Origin: Murdochiella massiliensis
GTDB taxonomy: Bacteria > Bacillota > Clostridia > Tissierellales > Peptoniphilaceae
Reading direction: 5' to 3'
NCBI RefSeq assembly: GCF_900059565.1
Contig: NZ_FIZW01000002.1
Span: 1 to 64,000, forward strand
DNA: 64,000 nucleotides
Below are positions 1-10,006 of this stretch, piece by piece; position 1 is the first letter of the stretch; each line of letters begins with the position of its first letter. The notes beneath the pieces were generated by a model that did no database searches, had not been told where the DNA came from, and saw only the letters and a program-made list of their open reading frames with translations. The position numbers and the translations under genes are program-made.

Positions 1-14
1 GTTCCTTGACAATT

Positions 15-34
15 CAATCTTAATAGATATTTCT

Positions 35-42
<8 letters not shown>
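15..42 (+). other. 5' arm of the 23S rRNA processing stem
   Basis: Bases 15-42 are the reverse complement of 3059-3086 with one difference (28 positions, 27 Watson-Crick plus a likely wobble or mismatch). Together they close the 23S rRNA loop, which is the usual substrate of RNase III or Mini-III during pre-rRNA maturation. Confidence 0.85.
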
Positions 43-3058
<3,016 letters not shown>

Positions 3059-3067
<9 letters not shown>

Positions 3068-3086
3068 GAAATACCTATTAAGATTG
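3059..3086 (+). other. 3' arm of the 23S rRNA processing stem
   Basis: This arm pairs with 15-42 across the whole 23S gene; the mature 3' end lies inside it. It is followed at once by a spacer hairpin (GAAATGGC at 3088-3095 with GCCATTTC at 3118-3125). Confidence 0.85.
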
Positions 3087-3243
3087 TGAAATGGCCCAAC
3101 AAGCGAAGCGGTCGGTAGCCATTTCATACGCAAAGATTTCCCGCAAGGCGAGCGCGAAGCGCGAAGGCGAGCGGAAGAAATCGACTGCGTCGGAGACGGA
3201 AAGGTCTAAGTAAGGCGTAGATGCGGAATTGTTAAGAATTCAA

Positions 3244-3359
3244 TATGGTGACGATAGCGCGGGGGATACACCTGTTCCCATCTCGAACACAGAAGTTAAG
3301 CCCCACATCGCCGATGGTACTTGGTTGGAAACGGCCTGGGAGAGTAGGTAGTCGCCAAA
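3244..3359 (+). rRNA. rrf: 5S ribosomal RNA
   Basis: The gene is about 116 nt and contains the conserved core ACCTGTTCCCATCTCGAACA and the later GAAGTTAAGC block, closed by a terminal stem (TGGTGACGATAGC with GTAGTCGCCAA). It lies 176 nt after the 23S gene in the same operon. The exact ends are estimated from the terminal stem. Confidence 0.95.
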
Positions 3360-3366
3360 TAAGGAG

Positions 3367-3388
3367 AAAGGGCACGAAGGTGTCCTTT
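3367..3388 (+). terminator. Hairpin between 5S rRNA and tRNA-fMet (weak terminator or processing site)
   Basis: AAAGGGCAC pairs with GTGTCCTTT over a GAAG loop (9 bp with one G-U). It is followed by CTTTCT, a poor U-tract, so it may only partly terminate, or mark processing, while letting transcription reach tRNA-fMet. Confidence 0.45.
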
Positions 3389-3396
3389 CTTTCTAT

Positions 3397-3468
3397 CGCG
3401 GGGTAGAGAAGTGGCATCTCGTCGGGCTCATAACCCGGAGGTCGCAGGTTCGAATCCTGCCCCCGCAA
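3397..3468 (+). tRNA. Initiator tRNA-Met (anticodon CAT)
   Basis: The cloverleaf has anticodon CAT at 3429-3431. Two initiator marks are visible: a C1-A72 mismatch at the end of the acceptor stem (5' CGCGGGG, 3' CCCCGCA) and three consecutive G-C pairs (GGG/CCC) in the anticodon stem. The 3' CCA is not encoded, so a CCA-adding enzyme must complete it. It is the last gene of the rRNA operon. Confidence 0.95.
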
Positions 3469-3477
3469 TGAAGAAGA

Positions 3478-3514
3478 GGGAAGAGTGGCCCGATGGGTCG
3501 CTCTTCCCTTTTTT
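3478..3514 (+). terminator. Intrinsic terminator of the rRNA operon
   Basis: GGGAAGAG (3478-3485) pairs with CTCTTCCC (3501-3508) and is followed by six T residues (3509-3514). It ends the 23S-5S-tRNA-fMet transcript just before the oppositely oriented rubrerythrin gene. Confidence 0.9.
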
Positions 3515-3531
3515 GATTTCTTCTATACGGA

Positions 3532-4071
3532 TTAATAATTCTGTGCCGCAATCTCAAAGTAAGCCTGCGGATGATGGCATACCGGGCATACATCCGGTGC
3601 CTTTTCGCCAACGACGATATGACCACAATTGCGGCATTCCCAAATTTTCACTTCGCTGCGCGCGAAAACTTGTTGTGCTTCAACGTTGTGCAGAAGAGCG
3701 CGATAGCGTTCCTCATGATGCTTTTCGATAGCCGCGACGCCACGGAATTGTTCCGCTAATTCGGGGAAGCCTTCTTCTTCTGCCGTCTTTGCAAAACCGT
3801 CGTACATATCCGTCCATTCATAGTTCTCACCGGCGGCAGCGTCTTTCAGATTGGAAGCCGTATCATTGATTCCACCAAGAGCCTTAAACCATAATTTGGC
3901 GTGCTCTTTTTCATTATCTGCCGTTTTCTGGAAAAGAGCGGCAATTTGTTCTAAACCCTCTTTTTTTGCTTTCGAAGCAAAATACGTGTACTTATTTCTT
4001 GCCTGCGATTCACCGGAAAAAGCAGTCTGCAGGTTCTTTTCCGTTTGCGTTCCAGCATATTTGTTTTTCAT
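3532..4071 (-). CDS. rbr: Rubrerythrin
   Basis: A non-haem diiron protein of 179 residues that reduces hydrogen peroxide in anaerobes using electrons from rubredoxin or NAD(P)H-linked reductases; it is cytoplasmic. The N-terminal four-helix ferritin-like domain carries the usual Glu/His ligands ([12 protein letters not shown] near residue 17, NEKEHAKLW near 53, [11 protein letters not shown] near 112). The C-terminal rubredoxin-like domain shows two Cys pairs (CRNCG and CPVCH). The start is supported by AGGAG seven bases upstream. A strong promoter lies upstream on the minus strand, and a short hairpin sits in its leader. It is divergent from the cysteine desulfidase-like gene, so the two share the intergenic control region. 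Confidence 0.96.
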   Translation of the reverse strand: MKNKYAGTQTEKNLQTAFSGESQARNKYTYFASKAKKEGLEQIAALFQKTADNEKEHAKLWFKALGGINDTASNLKDAAAGENYEWTDMYDGFAKTAEEEGFPELAEQFRGVAAIEKHHEERYRALLHNVEAQQVFARSEVKIWECRNCGHIVVGEKAPDVCPVCHHPQAYFEIAAQNY

Positions 4072-4130
4072 TCTTCACTCCTTTATTTTCGACCATCCAT
4101 GACGGCAATGCCGTCCATCCATACGTTCGT

Positions 4131-4159
4131 ACTATACCCCTTATTAAGAAAGATGTCAT
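4131..4159 (-). promoter_or_regulatory. Promoter of rubrerythrin
   Basis: On the minus strand, ATGACA (-35, at 4154-4159) and TATAGT (-10, at 4131-4136) are 17 bases apart, five of six consensus matches each. The predicted leader contains the inverted repeat GACGGC-AAT-GCCGTC (4101-4115), flanked by direct CCATCCAT-like repeats. Confidence 0.7.
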
Positions 4160-4164
4160 TTTTA

Positions 4165-4193
4165 CTGTCAAAATATTTCATCCATGGTATGCT
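4165..4193 (+). promoter_or_regulatory. Probable promoter of the cysteine desulfidase-like gene
   Basis: CTGTCA (4165-4170) and TATGCT (4188-4193) are 17 bases apart, four of six matches each, pointing away from the rbr promoter. Confidence 0.45.
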
Positions 4194-4256
4194 GAGGGAA
4201 AGCGATGAGAAGAAGCGCCGATTACGGTGAAATTGACAATAGTGAAGGAGAAAAAA

Positions 4257-5510
4257 GTGCATCCCTATTTTGCGTTTTTGTCGCGAGAAATGCTTCCCGC
4301 GTTTGGCTGTACAGAACCGATTGCTTTGGCGTATGCGGCCTGCGAAGCTCGGTCGGTATTAGATGCGGAGCCGGTGCGCATTTTGGTGCGCTGTTCCGGA
4401 AATCTGATCAAAAATGCCAAATCCGTATTGGTGCCGAATGCGAACGGACGACGGGGAATTGCCATCAGTGCGGCCTTAGGTGCCATGTGTCTTAAGCCGG
4501 AACGAAAGTTACAGGTGCTGGAACATATTACTCCGGAGCAACGAAAACGTGCCGAAAGCCTGGTGGACCAAGGGGCCTGTCATGTGGAACATGATGTGGA
4601 TAGAGAAGGCTTGTATCTATCTTTAACCCTTTGGGATGCCGATTCGCACTCAGCGCGGGTTGTTCTTTCCGGTGAACATACCAATATTGTGCGAAAAGAG
4701 CGTGATGGAAAAGTGCTTTTTGAAAAGGCGGCGCAGGATCATGCCGCAAGCTATCCTTCATTTTCCTTTGCCGACCTTTATTCCTTTGCAAAGGAAGCGG
4801 ATTATACGCCGATACTTTCCCTTTTGGATCGGGAAATTCGTTATAATTCGGCGATTGGCACGGAGGGATTAACGCGTGACTGGGGGAGTGGTATCGGCAA
4901 GGCGATCCTGCGTGAGGGAACGGCGATGGCAGAAGAGATCGCCTACGCTGCAGCCGGATCGGACGCTCGCATGAGCGGCTGCAAATTGCCGGTAGTGATC
5001 AATTCCGGAAGCGGTAATCAAGGCATGACGGTTTCGCTACCGATCATTCGCCATGCAAAATACATCCATGCAGATGAAGATAAGCTCTATCGTGCATTGC
5101 TCTTTGCGAATCTCCTCGCCGCCTATCAGAAATCGTATATTGGACGGCTCTCGGCCTATTGCGGAGCGGTCAGTGCTGCCGCGGCTTCTGTCGCGGGCGT
5201 AGCTTTTCTTGATGATGCAGCCCCTGAGGTGATCGCTGAAACGGTGGTCAACTCCTTGGCCGCAGTCGCCGGCGTCCTCTGTGACGGCGCAAAACCATCC
5301 TGTGCGTCAAAAATCGCCTTAGCACTGCGTGCAAGTTATGCCGCCTATGAGCAGGCAAAAGAGGGACGATCCTTTCATACCGGTGATGGCATGGTCGCCG
5401 CCGACGTGGATGCCACCATTCGCTCTATCGGCCGTATTGCTCGCGAAGGCATGGCGGAAACGGATCGTGTCATCTTGCAGGAAATGTTGGCCACACCTCA
5501 AAATTCATGA
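4257..5510 (+). CDS. L-cysteine desulfidase / UPF0597-family protein (CyuA-like)
   Basis: A cytoplasmic iron-sulfur enzyme family related to the L-serine dehydratase alpha subunit; characterised members (CyuA, methanogen cysteine desulfidase) split L-cysteine into pyruvate, ammonia and sulfide. The protein begins with the family motif FGCTEPIALA (Cys18) and has further Cys near SGCKLP, AYCGAVS and LCDGAKPSCASK, matching the expected cluster ligands; INSGSGNQG is also typical. I chose GTG 4257 (417 residues) because AAGGAG lies six bases upstream; an in-frame GTG at 4227 would add ten residues without a good ribosome site. Substrate (cysteine versus serine) cannot be settled from sequence alone. 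Confidence 0.85.
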   Translation: MHPYFAFLSREMLPAFGCTEPIALAYAACEARSVLDAEPVRILVRCSGNLIKNAKSVLVPNANGRRGIAISAALGAMCLKPERKLQVLEHITPEQRKRAESLVDQGACHVEHDVDREGLYLSLTLWDADSHSARVVLSGEHTNIVRKERDGKVLFEKAAQDHAASYPSFSFADLYSFAKEADYTPILSLLDREIRYNSAIGTEGLTRDWGSGIGKAILREGTAMAEEIAYAAAGSDARMSGCKLPVVINSGSGNQGMTVSLPIIRHAKYIHADEDKLYRALLFANLLAAYQKSYIGRLSAYCGAVSAAAASVAGVAFLDDAAPEVIAETVVNSLAAVAGVLCDGAKPSCASKIALALRASYAAYEQAKEGRSFHTGDGMVAADVDATIRSIGRIAREGMAETDRVILQEMLATPQNS

Positions 5511-5623
5511 GAGAGTGGGGAGGGGGCGAGTATTGTGTCTGAGTGCATTTCCGGACGATTATAATCAAAGATAACTATGATGGCCAGATAAATAAAAATG
5601 GTCGCAAAAAAAAGCGTGTCCCC

Positions 5624-5652
5624 TTGTCGAGTCGACATTCTTTCGTTATAAT
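5624..5652 (+). promoter_or_regulatory. Promoter of tRNA-Ala
   Basis: TTGTCG (5624-5629) and a perfect TATAAT (5647-5652) are 17 bases apart. The -10 ends 14 bases before the tRNA 5' end. Confidence 0.8.
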
Positions 5653-5666
5653 AGTCCCATCGCCTC

Positions 5667-5739
<73 letters not shown>

Positions 5740-5750
5740 CTGAAAGACAA

Positions 5751-5780
5751 AAAGACCGGTTTTAGCCGGTCTTTTTCTTT
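5751..5780 (+). terminator. Terminator of tRNA-Ala
   Basis: AAAGACCGG (5751-5759) pairs with CCGGTCTTT (5766-5774) over a TTTTAG loop and runs into CTTTTTCTTTT. Confidence 0.85.
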
Positions 5781-5806
5781 TGCTTTTTGTACTCCTTCGC
5801 AAAAAG

Positions 5807-5932
5807 ATGAGTCATAAGTCCGTGAGAAAAAATATCACCATTCCTGCATGGATGGATGAAGAAGCAAAAAAGAAAAAAATTAACTTTTCGCAGGTTATGC
5901 AAGATGCACTTAGAGAGATTCTGAGCGCGTAG
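5807..5932 (+). pseudogene. Remnant of a HicB-type antitoxin (C-terminal part only)
   Basis: An open frame of 41 codons reads RKNITIPAWMDEEA, then KINFSQVMQDALREIL. This is the C-terminal ribbon-helix-helix segment of HicB-family antitoxins of type II toxin-antitoxin systems. Complete HicB proteins are about 110-140 residues with an N-terminal HicB fold, which is missing: the tRNA-Ala terminator lies immediately upstream. There is no good ribosome-binding site before ATG 5807, and no HicA toxin is visible beside it. I call it a truncated remnant. A stand-alone short ribbon-helix-helix DNA-binding peptide is a less likely alternative. Confidence 0.6.
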
Positions 5933-6053
5933 AGCATAGGCGCGAATGCGATAAACATCGAAGCGGAAAAACTCAAAAAAATTATCGTTTTCCTGTTTAG
6001 GGAATCCTTTTCCGGGTACTATCAGAATACCAGAAAAGAAGGAGGTGAGACCC

Positions 6054-6140
6054 TTGGGCACAGAACACTCTTTCTTGAGGGAATCACCGGATTCCCTCAA
6101 GACGACGACAAGCGATTCAGACGCGCTGCACGAAAGATAA
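6054..6140 (+). CDS. Possible 28-codon peptide with an ideal ribosome-binding site
   Basis: AAGGAGGTGA (6039-6048), a perfect match to the anti-Shine-Dalgarno sequence, is followed at good spacing by TTG 6054 and 28 codons ending at TAA 6138. The peptide (MGTEHSFLRE..., Ser/Thr/Asp-rich) is not recognised. A 13-bp hairpin lies within the frame, so the purine stretch may instead belong to an RNA structure. Translation is speculative. Confidence 0.25.
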   Translation: MGTEHSFLRESPDSLKTTTSDSDALHER

Positions 6141-6331
6141 ACCTGCGGGTTTAGTGTAAACGACTTTCCGTTATCGGAATGCGTGCTTGCGAAAGAAAAC
6201 GTTGGGCAAAGGAATGGGTTGGTCGCGTATGGCGTAGCTCAGGCAGGGGCCTGTTGAGATAGAATTTCACTGGTCGTTCCTCGCCGGACGGGTTCTTCAC
6301 AAGAAAGAATCGTAACAAACGAATAGTCGGT

Positions 6332-6368
6332 GGGCGCCTTCCGTCGGAGAAGGCGCCCTTGTTTTTTC
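6332..6368 (+). terminator. Strong intrinsic terminator before cyclophilin
   Basis: GGGCGCCTTC (6332-6341) pairs perfectly with GAAGGCGCCC (6349-6358) over a 7-nt loop, followed by TTGTTTTTT. It shows that a transcript enters from upstream although no complete gene is present there. Confidence 0.9.
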
Positions 6369-6455
6369 TTTTGTTTTTCCCCGTTGTCTTGTATACTGCA
6401 ATCTGTACTGCGACCGATAGAAAAACGACAGGATGATCATCAATAAGGAGGAAAA

Positions 6456-6971
6456 ATGAAAAATCCGATTGTAACCTTTACATTGCCGCAAGGCGAGATT
6501 CAAGCGGAACTGTATCCGGAAATTGCACCCAATACGGTCAACAACTTCATTTCCCTGGTGCAAAAAGGCTTTTATGATGGCCTGATTTTTCACCGTGTTA
6601 TTCCGCAATTTATGATTCAAGGCGGGGATCCGGAAGGCACGGGCATGGGCGGCCCAGGTTATACTATCGCAGGAGAATTTGCGCATAATGGCTTTGCTAA
6701 CGCACTTAAACATGAGGCGGGCGTACTCTCGATGGCGCGCAGCATGGATCCCGATTCGGCGGGAAGCCAATTTTTTATCATGCACAAAAACGCACCGCAC
6801 TTGGATGGGGAATATGCCGCCTTTGGTAAGGTCATCGAAGGCATGGATGTGGTTGACGCCATTGCAAACGTCAAGACCGGTTGGGGAGACCGTCCGAAAG
6901 AAGATGTCGTGATGACGAAAGTGACGGTGGAAACGTTCGGAGAAAACTATCCGGAACCGGAGAAACAATAG
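6456..6971 (+). CDS. ppiB: Peptidyl-prolyl cis-trans isomerase, cyclophilin type
   Basis: A cytoplasmic cyclophilin of 171 residues that isomerises Xaa-Pro bonds during protein folding. The catalytic signature is complete: [15 protein letters not shown] (catalytic Arg), then GSQFFI and [19 protein letters not shown]. There is no signal peptide. The start follows AAGGAGG at ideal spacing. It stands alone between two terminators and is probably transcribed singly; the AT-rich stretch just upstream contains a weak TATACT (-10) about 60 bases before the start. Confidence 0.95.
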   Translation: MKNPIVTFTLPQGEIQAELYPEIAPNTVNNFISLVQKGFYDGLIFHRVIPQFMIQGGDPEGTGMGGPGYTIAGEFAHNGFANALKHEAGVLSMARSMDPDSAGSQFFIMHKNAPHLDGEYAAFGKVIEGMDVVDAIANVKTGWGDRPKEDVVMTKVTVETFGENYPEPEKQ

Positions 6972-7049
6972 CCGAGCTTATGTTGCCGGTCGTCTACGTC
7001 GTATGTTGGTGACTTCTCACAATAGACAAGCTCGATCATAACTAAAAAG

Positions 7050-7086
7050 AAAGCCGCTTGAAATCAATGATTCCAAGCGGCTTTTT
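7050..7086. terminator. Bidirectional terminator between ppiB and tRNA-Thr
   Basis: AAAGCCGCTTG (7050-7060) pairs with CAAGCGGCTTT. T-runs follow the stem on both strands (TTTTTCT on plus, TTTCTTTTT on minus), so it can end both ppiB and the minus-strand tRNA-Thr. Confidence 0.85.
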
Positions 7087-7089
7087 CTA

Positions 7090-7162
7090 AGCCGGCAAAA
7101 GGACTTGAACCCTCAACCCTCTGATTACGATTCAGATGCTCTACCAATTGAGCTATGCCGGC
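7090..7162 (-). tRNA. tRNA-Thr (anticodon CGT)
   Basis: Read on the minus strand, the acceptor GCCGGCA pairs with TGCCGGC, and the anticodon loop ATCGTAA gives CGT (threonine, codon ACG). The discriminator base is U and CCA is not encoded. Confidence 0.93.
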
Positions 7163-7177
7163 GCGAATTACCCGACC

Positions 7178-7206
7178 ATTATAGCAAGCCGGGAAAGAAG
7201 ATGCAA
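7178..7206 (-). promoter_or_regulatory. Promoter of tRNA-Thr
   Basis: On the minus strand, TTGCAT (7201-7206) and a perfect TATAAT (7178-7183) are exactly 17 bases apart, ending 15 bases before the tRNA. Confidence 0.8.
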
Positions 7207-7247
7207 GGGCACCGACGAAAATTTCATCCTAAGTGTATTTCCGCGTA

Positions 7248-8117
7248 TTATAGAGAATCCACTGTAGGATAGCGATCCAAATCAAACGTGTTGAAATCAT
7301 CAAGATTTCCTGCGTCATACCCTTTTTTATACCAGCGAGCTCGTTGTTTGCTGCTACCGTGGGTAAAGGATTCCGGCGTCACATGACCTTGGATACGCTT
7401 CTGAATGGCGTCATCGCCGATGGACCAGGCGCTTTGAATAGCGGCATCCAAATCTCCTTGCTCCAGATAACCTTCTTCCTGCTGATGGCGCGCTACGACG
7501 CCGGCAAGGTAATCCGCCATGAGCTCAAGGCGCACGGTGAGAGCATTGCGCTCCGCTTCGCTTGCGCGCTGACGCAGACGGTTGACCTCATCCAAAATAC
7601 CGAGTTCATTTTGCACATGATGCCCAATTTCATGAGAAATGACATAGCTTAAGATGAATTCATTTTTCTCGGCTCCGAACTGATCCACCAACATATCGTA
7701 GAACGAGAGGTCCATATATACGCTGCGATCGCGTCCGCAGTAGAACGGACCGGTGCCGGAATCAGCAATGCCGCAGCCGGTCTTAACCGTCTGTTGAAAA
7801 ATGACCATTTCCGCTTCCTGATAGTCCCTATTTTCCTGTTTCAGCAAGGTGTGCCAAGTATCTTCCGTGTCCTTTAATGCGACAGAAGAAAAGTGATAAA
7901 GTTCTTTTTCCTGTTCGGAAAGCGTCAGAGGCTCCTGTCGCACGGATCCTGTGGCCGCCGGGGCACTGTTAAGACCAATATTAAGTGCCGCTAAGGGATT
8001 TCCCGTTAACAGAAACACAATGAGCGCAAGAAGAAGACTGCCGCCGCCAATGACTTTTCCCGTGCCTTTTCCGCCGCTCCGAACATTTCTGCTTCCTTGG
8101 CGATCTTTCCATTTCAT
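7248..8117 (-). CDS. YpfJ-family neutral zinc metallopeptidase
   Basis: A membrane-anchored putative zinc protease of 289 residues whose substrate is unknown in this family. The N-terminus is basic (MKWKDRQGSRNVRS), then a Gly-rich patch and one membrane segment at about residues 29-48, as expected for this family. The catalytic motif HEIGHH is clear, followed by LELMADYLAGV, which supplies the third zinc ligand region. I chose ATG 8115-8117 because AAAGGGGAAC precedes it; the frame is open another 156 codons upstream, but that part is antisense to the HAD gene and looks non-coding. It is divergent from the HAD hydrolase gene. Confidence 0.85.
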   Translation of the reverse strand: MKWKDRQGSRNVRSGGKGTGKVIGGGSLLLALIVFLLTGNPLAALNIGLNSAPAATGSVRQEPLTLSEQEKELYHFSSVALKDTEDTWHTLLKQENRDYQEAEMVIFQQTVKTGCGIADSGTGPFYCGRDRSVYMDLSFYDMLVDQFGAEKNEFILSYVISHEIGHHVQNELGILDEVNRLRQRASEAERNALTVRLELMADYLAGVVARHQQEEGYLEQGDLDAAIQSAWSIGDDAIQKRIQGHVTPESFTHGSSKQRARWYKKGYDAGNLDDFNTFDLDRYPTVDSL

Positions 8118-8298
8118 GTTGTTCCCCTTTCCCGTATGCTGTGGGCGTGATAGAAAAAATGCCCCGATATGAACTGTAGTATTTTTATTATGCCCATATT
8201 TTGGCCTTTGTAGCCGAAAAAAAGCACTTCTTTTGTTTCTTTTCCGGGAACCGATAAAACCGCTACTATGGTATGATAAGACAAGATAAGGAGGAGAC

Positions 8299-9096
8299 AT
8301 GATTCGACTTTTCTGTTCGGATTTTGACGGGACATTGTCACCGAATACGACCATTTCACCGGAAAATGTCCGGGCAATTCGACGGTTGCAGGATGCCGGT
8401 ATCGTGTTTGCATTAGTCAGCGGTCGCCCCCAGGCAAATGCCCGGAAGATTCTCGCTTGTGCGGGACTTACGGTTCCCATGGTTACGTCTAACGGAAGTG
8501 TGGTGACGCTCGCAGATGGACGGGATGTGCTCGTAAAAGGTATAGCCACAGATGCGATAGAGGACATACTGGAAGAAGCGAACAAGCGAAAGAGTTTCTA
8601 TATTGCCTATGAGAGGGATCGCTGTTTTCTTCCGCCGTGGGTTCCCTTGCTGAGAGCGGGAGGCCTTGCCCGTTTGATACAGCGCAAGTCCGGCATTTTT
8701 CCACTGCGTTATAAGAGAGAAGATCTCTCCGGTTGGACGGTGACGAAATTCAATTACTATCCGCTGGGAAAGCCTACCGAAGAAGACTGGCGCCGGTGGA
8801 GGGAAGATGAGCGCGTTTATGTTACCACCTCGTCACGGCGCAAATTGGAACTTTCCGCTGCGGGTGTATCGAAGGGGAGTGCTGTTCGTCTTCTGGCAAA
8901 GGAACTGGGCATTCGATCGGATGAAATTGCCGCAATTGGCGATTATTTAAATGATTGCGATATGCTAAAGGCGGCAGCGATGCGCTTTGCGGTTGCAAAT
9001 GCACGGGAGGAACTGAAGATGATTGCCGATCACGTGGTTTCCTCGGCAAAAGAAAACGGTGTGGCGGAAGCCATCGACCTTGTGCTGGCTCAGTAG
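8299..9096 (+). CDS. Cof-type HAD-superfamily hydrolase
   Basis: A cytoplasmic phosphatase of 265 residues from the Cof subfamily, which typically acts on sugar phosphates, FMN or related small phosphoesters; the exact substrate cannot be told. Motif I is DFDGTL (Asp8 nucleophile, Asp10 acid), motif II VSGRP, the Lys of motif III lies in the SKGSAVRLL region and motif IV is GDYLNDCDM near residue 214. The cap domain lies between motifs II and III. AAGGAGG precedes the start. It is followed, after a 76-base gap, by the dUTPase gene. Confidence 0.9.
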   Translation: MIRLFCSDFDGTLSPNTTISPENVRAIRRLQDAGIVFALVSGRPQANARKILACAGLTVPMVTSNGSVVTLADGRDVLVKGIATDAIEDILEEANKRKSFYIAYERDRCFLPPWVPLLRAGGLARLIQRKSGIFPLRYKREDLSGWTVTKFNYYPLGKPTEEDWRRWREDERVYVTTSSRRKLELSAAGVSKGSAVRLLAKELGIRSDEIAAIGDYLNDCDMLKAAAMRFAVANAREELKMIADHVVSSAKENGVAEAIDLVLAQ

Positions 9097-9172
9097 GAAA
9101 AAACATCATATGCATTGTATCGTTTTCGATACCGTATCGCGTTGATGGAAAATAGTAAAAAGAGGAGAAGGC

Positions 9173-9646
9173 ATGAATGATGAAAAAGAGCTTTTCATGG
9201 CCGCAAGAGAAAACGGACAGGCCGTGATGCGTTTTTGTGCAACGGGAAAAGAGCCAAGCTATGCCAATGCCTTTGCAGCGGGACTGGATTTACCTTTGAT
9301 GAATGAAGAAGGGTTGACCTTTCGTCCGGGCGACCATGGCGTGGTGCACACCGGCATAGCGGTAGAATTGCCGAGAGGAACGTTCGGGTTGGTTGCCATT
9401 CGCTCAGGACTCGGCATGAAAGGCCTGGTGTTATCCAACGGCATTGGTGTGATTGACGAGGATTATCGCGGAGAAATTCGCATTCCTCTGTTTTATCATG
9501 GTGAAGAAACACTGCATCTGGTTCAGGGAGAACGTGTCGCGCAGATGATTGTTGTTCCGTATCTTCAGCCGATTTTACAGAAAGCGGAAACGCTCAGTGA
9601 AACGGATCGCGGAGAAGAGGGGTTCGGATCGAGCGGACGCTTTTAA
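9173..9646 (+). CDS. dut: dUTP diphosphatase
   Basis: Hydrolyses dUTP to dUMP and pyrophosphate, keeping uracil out of DNA and supplying thymidylate synthesis. The protein has 157 residues and the five trimeric dUTPase motifs: AGLDLP (1), RSGLGMKG (2), NGIGVIDEDYRGEI (3, with the catalytic Asp), GERVAQMIV (4) and RGEEGFGSSGRF (5, the flexible C-terminal lid). The start follows AGAGGAG. It lies between the HAD gene and rqcP. Confidence 0.94.
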   Translation: MNDEKELFMAARENGQAVMRFCATGKEPSYANAFAAGLDLPLMNEEGLTFRPGDHGVVHTGIAVELPRGTFGLVAIRSGLGMKGLVLSNGIGVIDEDYRGEIRIPLFYHGEETLHLVQGERVAQMIVVPYLQPILQKAETLSETDRGEEGFGSSGRF

Positions 9647-9678
9647 TATTTGTGCATAGCTTACCCGCTGTCTATTGG

Positions 9679-9709
9679 TTGAAAATGCAGATAGAACACG
9701 GTGTATACT
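9679..9709 (+). promoter_or_regulatory. Possible promoter of the rqcP-divIC-tilS operon
   Basis: TTGAAA (9679-9684) and TATACT (9704-9709) are 19 bases apart, which is longer than ideal. It lies 43 bases before rqcP. Confidence 0.4.
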
Positions 9710-9751
9710 ACAACAATAGAGGAAAGACAGTATTTTTCGGCAAGGAGGAGA

Positions 9752-10006
9752 ATGTTGCGTGTCGATAAATTTTTGAAAAACTCACGCCTGATTAAGCGAC
9801 GCACCGTAGCGAAAGAAGCGGCGGACGGTGGACGAATTGACGTGAACGGGCGTACAGCCAAAGCCGGAACAGAAGTGGTTCCGGGCGATATCATGACCAT
9901 CGCATTTGGCAACAAAACACTCAAAATCGAGATATTAGCCATACCGGAAACGGTGCGCAAGGAACAGGCACAAGAGATGTATCGTGTGATAGGAGAAAAC
10001 GAATGA
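9752..10006 (+). CDS. rqcP: RqcP, S4-domain ribosome quality control factor
   Basis: A small RNA-binding protein of 84 residues. In Bacillus subtilis RqcP (YabO) binds stalled 50S subunits and helps RqcH add C-terminal alanine tails. The S4 fold is evident: MLRVDKFLKNSRLIKRRT, then GGRIDVNGRTAKAGTEV. The start is ATG 9752, preceded by AAGGAGGAG; an upstream in-frame ATG at 9701 lies in the promoter region. Its partner rqcH is present in this window at 51531-53303. The stop overlaps the divIC start (ATGA), so translation is probably coupled. Confidence 0.9.
   Translation: MLRVDKFLKNSRLIKRRTVAKEAADGGRIDVNGRTAKAGTEVVPGDIMTIAFGNKTLKIEILAIPETVRKEQAQEMYRVIGENE

Larger units (their letters stand above)
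6029..6368 (+). ncRNA. Unassigned structured RNA candidate in a gene-free stretch (5933-6455)
   Basis: No convincing protein gene lies between the HicB remnant and cyclophilin. The stretch holds several stems: 6073-6085 with 6090-6102 (13 bp, loop ACCG); 6124-6132 with 6182-6191, enclosing two small hairpins (6138-6153 with a TGCG loop, and 6167-6178); 6240-6244 with 6249-6253; 6293-6297 with 6301-6305. It ends in a strong terminator. A weak -10 (TACTAT, 6017-6022) could start a transcript of about 340 nt. I compared it with memory of tmRNA, RNase P, SRP, 6S and common riboswitches and found no signature motif. The limits and the call are inference. Confidence 0.35.

Noticed and set aside
6029-6368. 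tmRNA, RNase P RNA, SRP RNA or 6S RNA
   Set aside because: There is no GGATTCGAC-type 5' end or tag frame, no GAGGAAAGTC block, no GGAAGCAGCC loop; 6S cannot be excluded by eye but there is no single long bulged rod.
8118-8585. N-terminal extension of the YpfJ-type peptidase (frame open to 8585)
   Set aside because: The extension is antisense to the HAD hydrolase start and covers the divergent promoter region; ATG 8115-8117 has a ribosome site and gives the family's normal N-terminus.
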